The notes under the pieces were generated by a model that was not told the DNA's origin, ran no database searches, and saw only the letters and a program-made list of their open reading frames with translations. A stretch of DNA of 64,000 nucleotides from contig JAJFKV010000010.1 of the NCBI GenBank assembly GCA_021773055.1, positions 62,001 to 126,000 of the forward strand. Direction: 5' to 3'. Numbering within the stretch: the first letter of the stretch is position 1; each line of letters begins with the position of its first letter. This DNA comes from Woeseiaceae bacterium (GTDB taxonomy: Bacteria > Pseudomonadota > Gammaproteobacteria > Steroidobacterales > Woeseiaceae). A program made the translations under genes and the position numbers. Positions 17,964 to 26,688 of this stretch are shown here, in pieces.

Positions 17964-20198
17964 CTATCGAGGCGGTGCACCAATAAACAGGTAGAAGTTG
18001 GTCTGGCCATTTTCAGCGAAACCCGCCGCGAGATAAACCGGCCCGAAATAGGAATCCAGGCCAGCGAAAACACTGCCGTTAAGTTGCATCGTGTCGAAGC
18101 CGATCTCTTCCCGGGTTTGCCAGACATTCCCGGTCTCGGCCGAAAAACCAAGATAGATCGGGGTTTCGAATAAATCACCCGTCGTATCACCAACCTGCCG
18201 GTAATAGACGAGGCGCGCCAATGCAGCATGCGGGCCGCTGATTTCGCCGCGCTCAAGTCCCGACAAGCGAAGGAAACCGCCCATCGGAAAAAAGTCCTGC
18301 ACGGTATTGTCGGAACTCAGCGTAGTGGCATAGCCCAGCCCCAACTGCAGACTGCTCTTGCCACGACTCCAGGTCTGTGAAAACTCACCCTCAATGGTAT
18401 CGAAGGTGTGGTCGGCGCCCAATCCCGACCGTGATAGATTCCAGCGCACGTCTGCCAGCATACCTCTGCGGGGAAAATGAGAATTATCCATTGAGTCCAG
18501 GCGCAGGCGCGCAAAAGCGCCGCCCGTGTCGAAGTCGAAATTCGGCAATACCGGATCGCCTACACTGACGCGAGCCTCGCCAATACCCCTGTATACGCCC
18601 ACTCTGAACTCACCGATCGTGCCAAGCTCACGACCGAAATCCAGACTTACTTCGCCTTCAGATAGACGGTAGCGAGCGATAGTATCGTCCACCGCGAAAG
18701 CGTCCAGGTTAGACTGTCGCGCCTCCAGACGCGGCGCGATGAACAGTCGGGAATCGAAACTGAGCGGCTGATAAAACTCAGTCAATAAGGCCGGATCGGT
18801 TCCGAGTTGCAAATCGGTACGCCATTCCGCGCCCAGCTTGTTTAATCCGGCCTTCGTCAAGCGCGTGGCTAGATTAAAACCGGTAGACCCCTCGAAATCG
18901 TCCTCAAGCGATACACCAAACTGCAGGAAGTTTGGTCCCCAGCTTTTCGCAACAGCCCTATATTCGACCCCGGTACCGGCATCTTCAGTAAGCAGTCGAT
19001 ATCCGACGTGTTCATACAACTGCAGGCCATACAGGCGATCAGCATTTCGTGCCAGGATGTCAGCGTTGATTTGATCACCGGTATCGACCGTCAAGCGCGA
19101 TTCCAGAACCTCCGCAGCGAGTTTGCCATCGTGAACCACCCGGACAAATGCCAACTCATCATTCTCACCTGGATGCAGTGTGCGTTGCGCCAGGTACGGC
19201 GCCCAATCAGCCTCGGGCAGAGACAACTCCGAAAGCCGCTGGGCCTGTTCCAGAACAGCTTGTTGCCCGGGCTGAATTGTCTCGACAATATCGGCGAAAT
19301 TTCCCGAAGCGAATATACCAAGTTCCGGCCTGATCAGGATATCGGAATCGCCGAGCGTATCGACCTGCCGAAGAGTTTCCTTGCGAATCAGGATTGTCAG
19401 CATTTGCTCCGAAATCGTCAGTACCGAGCCAAGTTCCTCTGATTTGTACAACGGAAACTCAACGTCAACGGCAATAATGATGTCGACTCCCATTGTTTTC
19501 ATCACATCAATCGGCAGGTTGCCGATGAGTCCGCCATCAACCAGAAGTCGCCCGTCGACGCGCGCTGGCGCGAATACCCCCGGCACAGACATACTCGCCC
19601 GGATTGCCATTGTCAGATCGCCGCTATCCAGAACGACCGCCTCGCCGGCAACGATGTCCGAGGCAATGGCACGAAATGGGATCGGCAAATCATCAAAGTC
19701 CGATATATGTGACGCACTCAAGGTCAGCTTGCGTAACAGCAAATCCAGTTTTTGACCTTGTATTACGCCTTTCGGCAGCAGTAAGTCGGTGCCTCTTAAT
19801 CCGAGTTCAAAATTGATGGGGAATTCACGTTCGTCCTGCTTACGACGAAAACTCAAATCCCGGCGTTCTGACTCGTCGGTCAGAGCCGCGCTCCAATCCA
19901 GTGAACTGACCAGTTGTTCCAGCTCGTCAGCATCGACGCCGGTTGCATATAAACCACCGACGATGGCGCCCATACTGGTGCCGGCGATCGCGTCAACCGG
20001 TATGCGCAGGCGCTCCAGTTCTTTCAGCACGCCGATATGCGCCGCACCTCGCGCGCCGCCGCCGCCCAGTACGAGTCCAACTCGGGGCCTGGACACGCTC
20101 TCACCGTCGGCCTCGATCGACTGAGCGTTCGTATCTCGCAATGCGCACGTTGCCAAAACGAGCGATATTCCGAGCACGCTAGTGAAGCGTTGATTCAC
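17964..20198 (-). CDS. Patatin-like phospholipase with POTRA and outer-membrane barrel (PlpD type)
   Basis: 744 residues from a GTG at 20198, two bases after the glpD stop, so translation is probably coupled. A signal peptide precedes the patatin domain: oxyanion loop GGGGARG (45-51), nucleophile elbow GTSMG (Ser75) and catalytic Asp221 in the DGG motif. After about residue 330 comes a POTRA-like segment and then a C-terminal beta-barrel with alternating aromatic/hydrophobic strands (LQLGLGYATTL, GSVFAGLDSYFGPVYLAAGF). This is the architecture of PlpD, a type Vd autotransporter phospholipase A1. Whether the patatin domain is released is not visible. Confidence 0.9.
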   Translation of the reverse strand: MNQRFTSVLGISLVLATCALRDTNAQSIEADGESVSRPRVGLVLGGGGARGAAHIGVLKELERLRIPVDAIAGTSMGAIVGGLYATGVDADELEQLVSSLDWSAALTDESERRDLSFRRKQDEREFPINFELGLRGTDLLLPKGVIQGQKLDLLLRKLTLSASHISDFDDLPIPFRAIASDIVAGEAVVLDSGDLTMAIRASMSVPGVFAPARVDGRLLVDGGLIGNLPIDVMKTMGVDIIIAVDVEFPLYKSEELGSVLTISEQMLTILIRKETLRQVDTLGDSDILIRPELGIFASGNFADIVETIQPGQQAVLEQAQRLSELSLPEADWAPYLAQRTLHPGENDELAFVRVVHDGKLAAEVLESRLTVDTGDQINADILARNADRLYGLQLYEHVGYRLLTEDAGTGVEYRAVAKSWGPNFLQFGVSLEDDFEGSTGFNLATRLTKAGLNKLGAEWRTDLQLGTDPALLTEFYQPLSFDSRLFIAPRLEARQSNLDAFAVDDTIARYRLSEGEVSLDFGRELGTIGEFRVGVYRGIGEARVSVGDPVLPNFDFDTGGAFARLRLDSMDNSHFPRRGMLADVRWNLSRSGLGADHTFDTIEGEFSQTWSRGKSSLQLGLGYATTLSSDNTVQDFFPMGGFLRLSGLERGEISGPHAALARLVYYRQVGDTTGDLFETPIYLGFSAETGNVWQTREEIGFDTMQLNGSVFAGLDSYFGPVYLAAGFAENGQTNFYLFIGAPPR

Positions 20199-20200
20199 AA

Positions 20201-21790
20201 CTATTCAGCCACACGGAATGAATCGGCATAGTCGATCAATTTTCGCAGTTCGCCGTCCTGCTCATTTGTCGTCCATCCGAATTCGGTGGCCGCCAGTGCA
20301 GCGATCGCTGGGAAAAGCGGCCTGCCCTGATCAGAATCGTAGCCGGCCATCGTGCGGCGGAAAACGATGTCTGTTAGTGAAGCCGCGAATTCTTCACGGA
20401 TAACGAAAGCGATTTCCGCCGCGAGATATCGGCCTTCGGTATCGAGCATCATCGCCAGATCCGGGTCGGTCGTCGCCAACTCCAGAACAGCGGCTGCTCG
20501 ACCACCGTAAATTGACAGTAGTCTGTCGCTTGCTCGCTCGGTCACGAAGTCCGCTGCGGCAAGCTGTTCCCTTGCTCGATCGATACCCCAGGCTCCGGGC
20601 AATAATGTATCTCGAGTGCGGCATTCGGGCAGTTTTCGTCGCAATATCTTCGCTAATCGGTCTACCGTCTGCTCGGCAAGGTTTCGATACGTAGTTAGCT
20701 TGCCGCCGATGATCGAAATAAGTCCCTTCGCTATCTTTCGATTCACTTTGATAATGTGGCGGCGAGTGATGGCAGACTCTGGCCCCTTCTCCCGGTAGGG
20801 CAATGGACGTACGCCGGCGTATGCGAAATTGATATCGCCAACACCGAGATTGGCTTGAGGGAAAACTCGATTCGTCTCGGCGACCAGGTAATCGACTTCT
20901 GCACGGCTCGCCCGAATCTCCTCCAGTGACTCGTCGTAACGAATATCTGTCGTGCCAATCAGGTATTGGTCATTCCACGGAATGATGAAAAAGGGCCGGC
21001 CATCAGCGGCTGCCTCGACGTAAAAGGCGTCCTTGGGCGCGCCTTCAAAGCTACTAACGATAATATGGCTGCCTTTGGTGCCACCAACAAAGCGCTTGCT
21101 CGTTTTCGGTGCGGTTTTCAGGACCTCGTCAACCCAGGGTCCCGTCGCGTTGACGACGGCATCAACCCCGACCTCGTGCTCGTTCCCGTCCCGGTCGATA
21201 TAGAAGATGGCATCAACAGCACCGTCGCAGGTGCGTATTTCGCGGACTTCGCTGTAAGTCCTGATCTCGGCGCCTGCAGAACGAGCGGCAAGCAGGTTTT
21301 CCAGCACCAGTCGTTCTGCGAACTTAACCTGTGCATCGAAGTATCGCGCTGCACCCAAGAGCCCCTCAGTACGCAAGCCCGGCTCTTCTTTCTTGATTTC
21401 GTCACGGTTGAGCATGTCGTGCCTGGGTAGCAGCTTGTTAAACGACAAAATGTCGTAGGCGATCATTCCAAGGCGAATGAGCAGCGTACCGCGACGGGCA
21501 CCCGAGAAAACAGGAATACTGATTCTAAGTGGCTTAACCAGGTGTTCGGCTATGCGGCGTAAACAACGGCGCTCATGCAACGATTCGTAGACCAGTGGGA
21601 TTTCGGCGTATTCGAGATAGCGCAGTCCGCCATGAATCAAACGACTGGATATAGCCGAGGTACCACTGCACATATCGTTCTTGTCCAGGACAATGACGCG
21701 CAGCCCACGCAATGCCGCATCTCTTGCGATGCCGGCACCGTTGACTCCGGCGCCGATAATGGCAACGTCGAATCGCGCCGGAACATTCAC
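20201..21790 (-). CDS. glpD: Aerobic glycerol-3-phosphate dehydrogenase
   Basis: 529 residues from a GTG at 21790 that overlaps the proA stop (GTGA). It oxidises sn-glycerol 3-phosphate to dihydroxyacetone phosphate and passes electrons to the quinone pool as a peripheral membrane flavoenzyme. The FAD-binding GAGVNGAGIARDAALRG is at the N-terminus, followed by SSRLIHGGLRYLE; GTTDI and RPLP-type phrases further in match GlpD. Length is close to the E. coli enzyme (501). glpK lies about 30 kb away (51894-53378) rather than adjacent, and glpF/glpR are absent from the window. Position downstream of proBA is unusual. Confidence 0.93.
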   Translation of the reverse strand: MNVPARFDVAIIGAGVNGAGIARDAALRGLRVIVLDKNDMCSGTSAISSRLIHGGLRYLEYAEIPLVYESLHERRCLRRIAEHLVKPLRISIPVFSGARRGTLLIRLGMIAYDILSFNKLLPRHDMLNRDEIKKEEPGLRTEGLLGAARYFDAQVKFAERLVLENLLAARSAGAEIRTYSEVREIRTCDGAVDAIFYIDRDGNEHEVGVDAVVNATGPWVDEVLKTAPKTSKRFVGGTKGSHIIVSSFEGAPKDAFYVEAAADGRPFFIIPWNDQYLIGTTDIRYDESLEEIRASRAEVDYLVAETNRVFPQANLGVGDINFAYAGVRPLPYREKGPESAITRRHIIKVNRKIAKGLISIIGGKLTTYRNLAEQTVDRLAKILRRKLPECRTRDTLLPGAWGIDRAREQLAAADFVTERASDRLLSIYGGRAAAVLELATTDPDLAMMLDTEGRYLAAEIAFVIREEFAASLTDIVFRRTMAGYDSDQGRPLFPAIAALAATEFGWTTNEQDGELRKLIDYADSFRVAE

Positions 21791-23064
21791 CCGGGGCGCA
21801 CCTGGCCCGTCCCGCGAACTACGTATTTATAGCTTGTCAGCTGTTCTGCTCCCACCGGGCCACGCGCGTGAACCCGGCCTGTCGCAATGCCGATCTCGGC
21901 ACCCATTCCGAACTCACCACCATCTGCAAATTGCGTTGACGCGTTATGCAGGACAATGGCGCTATCGACCGTTCGCAGGAACTCGTCAGCTGCGCCTGCA
22001 TAGCTGGCGATAATGCTTTCCGTATGACCTGAACCGTATGTGGCGATGTGGTTTATCGCTGCATCGATACCCTCGACAATCCTGATCGATACGATTGCGT
22101 CGAGGTATTCGGTGCTCCAGTCTTCTGCGGTCGCGGGGATTGCCTCGGCCACGATCTTGAGCACAGCCTGATCACCACGAATCTCACACCCCGCATCTAT
22201 TAACGCTTTGCAGACGTCAGGGAGCAGTTGCTCCGCGACAGCAGCATCAACCAACACCGTTTCGGCAGCACCGCAAATTCCGGTGCGACGCATTTTGGCG
22301 TTCAATACCACGTCGCGGGCAATCGACGCGTCTGCTGATGCATGCAGATACACGTGGCAGATACCTTCGAGATGTCCGATGACAGGCACGCGCGCCTCTT
22401 CCTGCACACGCTTGATGAGGTTCCTGCCGCCCCGGGGAACGACGACATCCACCCACTCAGCCATTGATGACAGCAAGAAGCCTACGGCGTCCCGGTCGCG
22501 AGTCGGCACCATCTGAATACCGTCAGTATTGATGCCCGTAATTGCGAGGCCCTCGCGCATGCATTCATAAATGGCGTAGCTCGAGTTGAAACTTTCCGAC
22601 CCGCCTCTCAAGATAACGGCATTGCCCGACTTAAGACACAAAGCCGCTGCGTCAGCGGTAACATTCGGCCGGCTCTCATAAATGATGCCGATGACACCAA
22701 GTGGGACAGCTATACGCTGAATAACGAGGCCATTTGGACGCTCCCATTCGGCCAGAATTTTGCCAACAGGGTCCGGCAATTCGCTTATCGCCTCGAGCCC
22801 TGTAGCCATCGCCTCAATACGAACATCATCAAGCATCAAGCGATCGAGCATTGCCGAGCTGAGACCACGCGCCTCAGCTGCTTGCATGTCCGCCTGGTTG
22901 GCGGCAAGAATTTTTGAGCCCTTGGATCGTAACGCCGATGCGGACGAGCGAAGTGCAGAGTTTCGCTGTTCCGTGCTGCACGTCGCAAGCTTCGTGGCAG
23001 CGACTCGTGCAGCTTTGCCCAGTGCCGTCATTTCCTGCGCTATGTCCATCGCTTTATCAGTCAT
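21787..23064 (-). CDS. proA: Glutamate-5-semialdehyde dehydrogenase (gamma-glutamyl phosphate reductase)
   Basis: 425 residues from the ATG at 23064, which overlaps the proB stop by eight bases; an ATG at 23085 would add seven residues and overlap further. Second step of proline synthesis: NADPH-dependent reduction of gamma-glutamyl phosphate. Visible family motifs are VPLGVIGIIYESRPNVT, LKSGNAVILRGG, VPRGGRNLI and the catalytic Cys in RRTGICGAAETVLVD. Length matches the E. coli enzyme (417). Directly coupled to proB, as expected. Confidence 0.96.
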   Translation of the reverse strand: MTDKAMDIAQEMTALGKAARVAATKLATCSTEQRNSALRSSASALRSKGSKILAANQADMQAAEARGLSSAMLDRLMLDDVRIEAMATGLEAISELPDPVGKILAEWERPNGLVIQRIAVPLGVIGIIYESRPNVTADAAALCLKSGNAVILRGGSESFNSSYAIYECMREGLAITGINTDGIQMVPTRDRDAVGFLLSSMAEWVDVVVPRGGRNLIKRVQEEARVPVIGHLEGICHVYLHASADASIARDVVLNAKMRRTGICGAAETVLVDAAVAEQLLPDVCKALIDAGCEIRGDQAVLKIVAEAIPATAEDWSTEYLDAIVSIRIVEGIDAAINHIATYGSGHTESIIASYAGAADEFLRTVDSAIVLHNASTQFADGGEFGMGAEIGIATGRVHARGPVGAEQLTSYKYVVRGTGQVRPG

Positions 23065-24181
23065 TGTCGAATAAAACCAGTTCATCGCGATGCACCATCA
23101 CCGCTCGCCCCCTATATCCAAGTGCCTCTTCGATCTGATCGGACTGCAGGCCGGCCAGTCGTGTTGCTTCTTCCTCAGAATACTCGGCCAGGCCACGTCC
23201 GATATCAATGCCGGATACGTTTTTTAGCGAGACCACATCGCCACGACGAAAGTTGCCCGATACGGCGACCACGCCCACCGGCAAGAGGCTATTGCCGTCA
23301 CGCAGTGCCTTAACGGCACCATCGTCGAGCTGCAATTCACCACGCACTTCAAGAACCCCGGCCAGCCACTGCTTGCGTGCGGCGGCCGGCGTCGCGGATG
23401 CATGAAAAATTGTGCAACGGGCACCGTCGTCCAGCGCGCGCAAGGGATTTGGAATAACACCACTCGCGATAACCGTCGAACACCCGGCGTGCATCGCGAT
23501 ACTTGCCGCCTGTACTTTGGTCGCCATGCCTCCCGTACCGACAGCAGAACGAGTTTCACCAGCCATCGCCAGAGTCTCCGGATTGATGCTGGTTACCACC
23601 GGAATATGTTCCGCAGCGTCGCTGGATCCCGGGTCTGCGGTATAAAGGCCGTCAACGTCCGATAACAGGATCAAAGCATCCGCCATCACGAGCTGTGCGA
23701 TTCGGGCCGCGAGCCGGTCGTTGTCGCCGTAGCGAATTTCTATCGTAGCAACCGTATCGTTCTCGTTGATAACCGGGACGACTGACCGTTCCAGCAATTT
23801 TTCAAGTGTCCGGCGGGCGTTCAGGAAACGGCGCCGATCTTCCGTATCGTCCGGCGTAAGGAGAACCTGGGCGGCCACTATATTGTGCAGCCCAAGACAC
23901 TCCTGATAGGCGTGCACTAACTGCACCTGCCCGGCCGCGGCTGCGGCCTGCAAATCCTCCAGCCGTGCACGTTGTTTATTGATGCCGAGCACTGAACTGC
24001 CGATAGCGACCGCTCCCGACGAAACGACCAGTATCTCGTGGCCTGCCGTTGCGAGATCCGCAACATCATCGGCCAGTTTTTGAAGCCAGCTACGATTTAG
24101 GTGCCCGGTATCGTCCACCAGCAAGGATGAACCGACCTTGACGACCAGTCGGCGATATTTGGAAAGCGCCAGCTCGGACAT
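23057..24181 (-). CDS. proB: Glutamate 5-kinase
   Basis: 374 residues from the ATG at 24181, overlapping the ilvH stop in a TAATG junction. First and normally feedback-inhibited step of proline synthesis. The amino-acid-kinase domain shows VVKVGSSLL, LVVSSGAVAIGSS, INENDTVAT (glutamate/proline site), YGDNDRLAA and GTGGMATKVQAA. The C-terminal PUA domain (from about residue 275, GVVAVSGNFRRGDVV) is present, as in E. coli (367 residues). Start of the proBA pair, unexpectedly joined to ilvH upstream. Confidence 0.96.
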   Translation of the reverse strand: MSELALSKYRRLVVKVGSSLLVDDTGHLNRSWLQKLADDVADLATAGHEILVVSSGAVAIGSSVLGINKQRARLEDLQAAAAAGQVQLVHAYQECLGLHNIVAAQVLLTPDDTEDRRRFLNARRTLEKLLERSVVPVINENDTVATIEIRYGDNDRLAARIAQLVMADALILLSDVDGLYTADPGSSDAAEHIPVVTSINPETLAMAGETRSAVGTGGMATKVQAASIAMHAGCSTVIASGVIPNPLRALDDGARCTIFHASATPAAARKQWLAGVLEVRGELQLDDGAVKALRDGNSLLPVGVVAVSGNFRRGDVVSLKNVSGIDIGRGLAEYSEEEATRLAGLQSDQIEEALGYRGRAVMVHRDELVLFDND

Positions 24182-24702
24182 TAGCCAACGAGAAGGTGCT
24201 GACGGTCAAATGACGACAGCGTAACTTCACCTTTTGATACGGCAACTGTACCGCTGCGAGCAACCGCGGAAATCTCTCCAATATCGGCGGCCTCGGCGAC
24301 GAATGCATCGATTTCGTTCACTCTGCCGGTGAGCTGCAGCGTACAACTGACTTGCGCTTCGTCGAGGATTTCAGCACCGAATTGCTTCACGAGAGACATG
24401 ACGCGCGCCACTCCACCTGTTCCGAGCTTCATCTTGATAATCGCGAGTTCCCGCTCAAAATGCTCGCCGAGTGTCATATCGTGGATATTGACGACATCAA
24501 CGAGCTTGGCCAGTTGTGCGTTCAGTTGCGCTATCGCCGCATCGGAACCGGATACAACCACGGTCACCCGTGACACCCGGGGGTCATAGGTGGGTGCCAC
24601 ATTGAGCGAATCAATGTTGTAGCTGCGTGTAGAAAACATACCGGCCAGCCGCGTCAAAGCACCGACCTCGTTTTGTAAAAGGACTGATATTGCATGTCGC
24701 AT
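24181..24702 (-). CDS. ilvH: Acetolactate synthase small (regulatory) subunit
   Basis: 173 residues from the ATG at 24702; upstream extension to a TTG at 24780 would add 26 unlike-family residues. The N-terminal ACT domain is clear (MRHAISVLLQNEVGALTRLAGMFSTR, RGYNIDSL-type SYNIDSLNV), followed by the C-terminal ACT-like half (VSLVKQFGAEILDEA, LTGRVNEIDAFV). It confers stability and valine feedback on the large subunit. E. coli IlvH is 163 residues. The large-subunit gene is divergent, 135 bases away, rather than upstream in the same operon; proB follows with a one-base overlap. Confidence 0.92.
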   Translation of the reverse strand: MRHAISVLLQNEVGALTRLAGMFSTRSYNIDSLNVAPTYDPRVSRVTVVVSGSDAAIAQLNAQLAKLVDVVNIHDMTLGEHFERELAIIKMKLGTGGVARVMSLVKQFGAEILDEAQVSCTLQLTGRVNEIDAFVAEAADIGEISAVARSGTVAVSKGEVTLSSFDRQHLLVG

Positions 24703-24837
24703 GAGTGTTGAAGCCCGCTCTTGGAAATGTTCGACGATTAGTGCGGATGGTCGCGCAGAAGTTAGAGTATTGCAATGCAATAAAAATTAGTAAACACTCG
24801 CGGAAAATCCGCTACTTATACGCAACACGTCAAAATA
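24703..24837. promoter_or_regulatory. Divergent ilvH / ilv large-subunit control region
   Basis: 135 bases between two divergent starts must hold promoters for both directions. A perfect inverted repeat GCGGA-AAA-TCCGC lies at 24800-24812, 26 bases before the large-subunit ATG, and is a candidate operator. The plus-strand ATG has no recognisable ribosome site, so a leaderless or weakly initiated message is possible. No convincing -35/-10 pair or leader-peptide attenuator was found. Confidence 0.4.
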
Positions 24838-26688
24838 ATGAATGAGCAATCAAACACGGCGCAACCGGACACTCACCCTCTGAACGGCAAGCCGATGAGC
24901 GGGGCCGATACTGTCGTCCAGGTATTGGCTGATGAGGGCGTCGATACGATCTTCGGCTACAGCGGTGGCGCCATATTGCCGATTTACGATGCTGTATTCC
25001 GCTACAACCATGAGCACAAACGAACGGATGGCTCATCCGCGATGCCACTGATCGTGCCTGCCAATGAGCAGGGTGCTGGCTTCATGGCTGCCGGCTATGC
25101 CCGCGCAAGCGGAAAAGTCGGCGTGGCGGTGGTCACTTCGGGCCCTGGTGCGACGAATACCGTTACACCGGTGCGTGACAGCATGGCTGATTCTGTACCG
25201 CTGGTTGTGATCTGTGGGCAGGTGCCGACAGCCGCAATCGGCACGGACGCTTTTCAGGAAGCACCAGTCGCAGCGATCATGGGAGCGGTCGCCAAGCACG
25301 TATTTCTCGTCACCGACCCCGAGCAACTGGAAGACACCGTGCGCAGTGCGTTTGAACTTGCGCGGACCGGGCGACCCGGCCCCGTCGTCGTGGACATTCC
25401 AAAGGATGTGCAAAACTGGGAAGGTACGTTCAAAGGCCAGGGTGTCCTGCCATTGCACGGTTATCGGCGTCGACTGGATGCTATTAGTGCGAATCGCCTG
25501 AGTAACAACGCCTGCGAACGCTTTTATACGATGCTATCCGAGGCAGAGCGCCCACTCATATACGCAGGCGGCGGTGTCATAAATGCGAATGCGACCAAGG
25601 CAATGCGGCATTTTGCAAACGAATACGGCATACCGGTCACAACCACACTGATGGCCCTGGGTGCGAGCGACACCAAACATCCTCTGGCATTGCACATGCT
25701 CGGCATGCACGGCGTCGCATCAGCGAACTACGCCGTTGAAGACTGCGACTTCCTGATAGCAATCGGTGCACGCTTTGATGACCGCGTCGCGGGTAACCCA
25801 ACTGAGTTCAGCCCGCGTGCGAAGAACATCGCACAATTTGATGTTGACTCTGCCGAGGTGGGAAAGGTTAAGCGTGTCAATTGGCATCACGTTGGCATAT
25901 TGAAGACGGACCTTACCGATATCCTCGAATATGGGCGTCGAATCAAGTTCGGTAAATCATTCGACACCTGGCATGAGGAGATCGCCGCACTCAAGAGCGA
26001 GTATGCGCTGAACTACGACAGGGACAGTGATCTCATTCAACCCTACGCAGTAATAGAAGAGATCAACAAGCACTCAAAGGGCGAAGCGATTATCACTACC
26101 GGTGTTGGTCAGCATCAGATGTGGGCCGCGCAGTACTTCGATTTTCGCGAACCACGACTCTGGCTGACCTCGGGCAGCATGGGAACCATGGGGTTCGGTC
26201 TGCCTGCGGCGATCGGCGCCCAGTTCGCACGACCTGACAGAATCGTTGTTGATATCGACGGCGATGCCAGCATTCGCATGAATATCGGCGAGCTTGAAAC
26301 GGCCACAACCTACAAGCAGCCGGTCAAGGTTATTGTGCTGAATAACCACGGTGACGGCATGGTACGGCAATGGCAGAAACTGTACTTCGGTGGCCGAATG
26401 TCGGGCAGCGACAAGTCACTGCACGCGAAGGACTTCGTCAAGGCAGCGGAAGCGGATGGCTTCAAGTTCGCGAAACGGCTTGATAACAAAGACGACATAC
26501 CAGCTGTAGTTCGAGAATTCATGGACTTCAAGGGCCCAGCATTTCTGGAAGTGATTATCGACCGTGACGCTGGCGTTTACCCAATGGTGGGTCCGGGCCA
26601 GAGTTACGAGAACATGATTACAGGTGATTACATCAAGAGCCGCTCGAAACCCAGCGATGACACGCCGGATCCGAGCGAGATGTTTTAG
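24838..26688 (+). CDS. ilvI: Acetolactate synthase large (catalytic) subunit
   Basis: 616 residues, thiamine-diphosphate enzyme for the first common step of branched-chain amino acid synthesis. Family motifs: GYSGGAILPIYDA (usually GYPGG), NEQGAGFMAAGYARASGKVGV with the catalytic Glu, TSGPGATNTVTPVRDSMADSVP, and the ThDP/Mg site GDASIRMNIGELETA ... NNHGDGMVRQWQ. These are recognisable but diverge at several positions from the E. coli isozymes, so I regard it as a divergent AHAS. Length is slightly above the usual 560-590 because of an N-terminal extension and a C-terminal tail rich in Ser/Asp/Pro. The last roughly 50 bases have a degenerate copy at 28775-28824. The symbol could equally be ilvB. 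Confidence 0.88.
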   Translation: MNEQSNTAQPDTHPLNGKPMSGADTVVQVLADEGVDTIFGYSGGAILPIYDAVFRYNHEHKRTDGSSAMPLIVPANEQGAGFMAAGYARASGKVGVAVVTSGPGATNTVTPVRDSMADSVPLVVICGQVPTAAIGTDAFQEAPVAAIMGAVAKHVFLVTDPEQLEDTVRSAFELARTGRPGPVVVDIPKDVQNWEGTFKGQGVLPLHGYRRRLDAISANRLSNNACERFYTMLSEAERPLIYAGGGVINANATKAMRHFANEYGIPVTTTLMALGASDTKHPLALHMLGMHGVASANYAVEDCDFLIAIGARFDDRVAGNPTEFSPRAKNIAQFDVDSAEVGKVKRVNWHHVGILKTDLTDILEYGRRIKFGKSFDTWHEEIAALKSEYALNYDRDSDLIQPYAVIEEINKHSKGEAIITTGVGQHQMWAAQYFDFREPRLWLTSGSMGTMGFGLPAAIGAQFARPDRIVVDIDGDASIRMNIGELETATTYKQPVKVIVLNNHGDGMVRQWQKLYFGGRMSGSDKSLHAKDFVKAAEADGFKFAKRLDNKDDIPAVVREFMDFKGPAFLEVIIDRDAGVYPMVGPGQSYENMITGDYIKSRSKPSDDTPDPSEMF

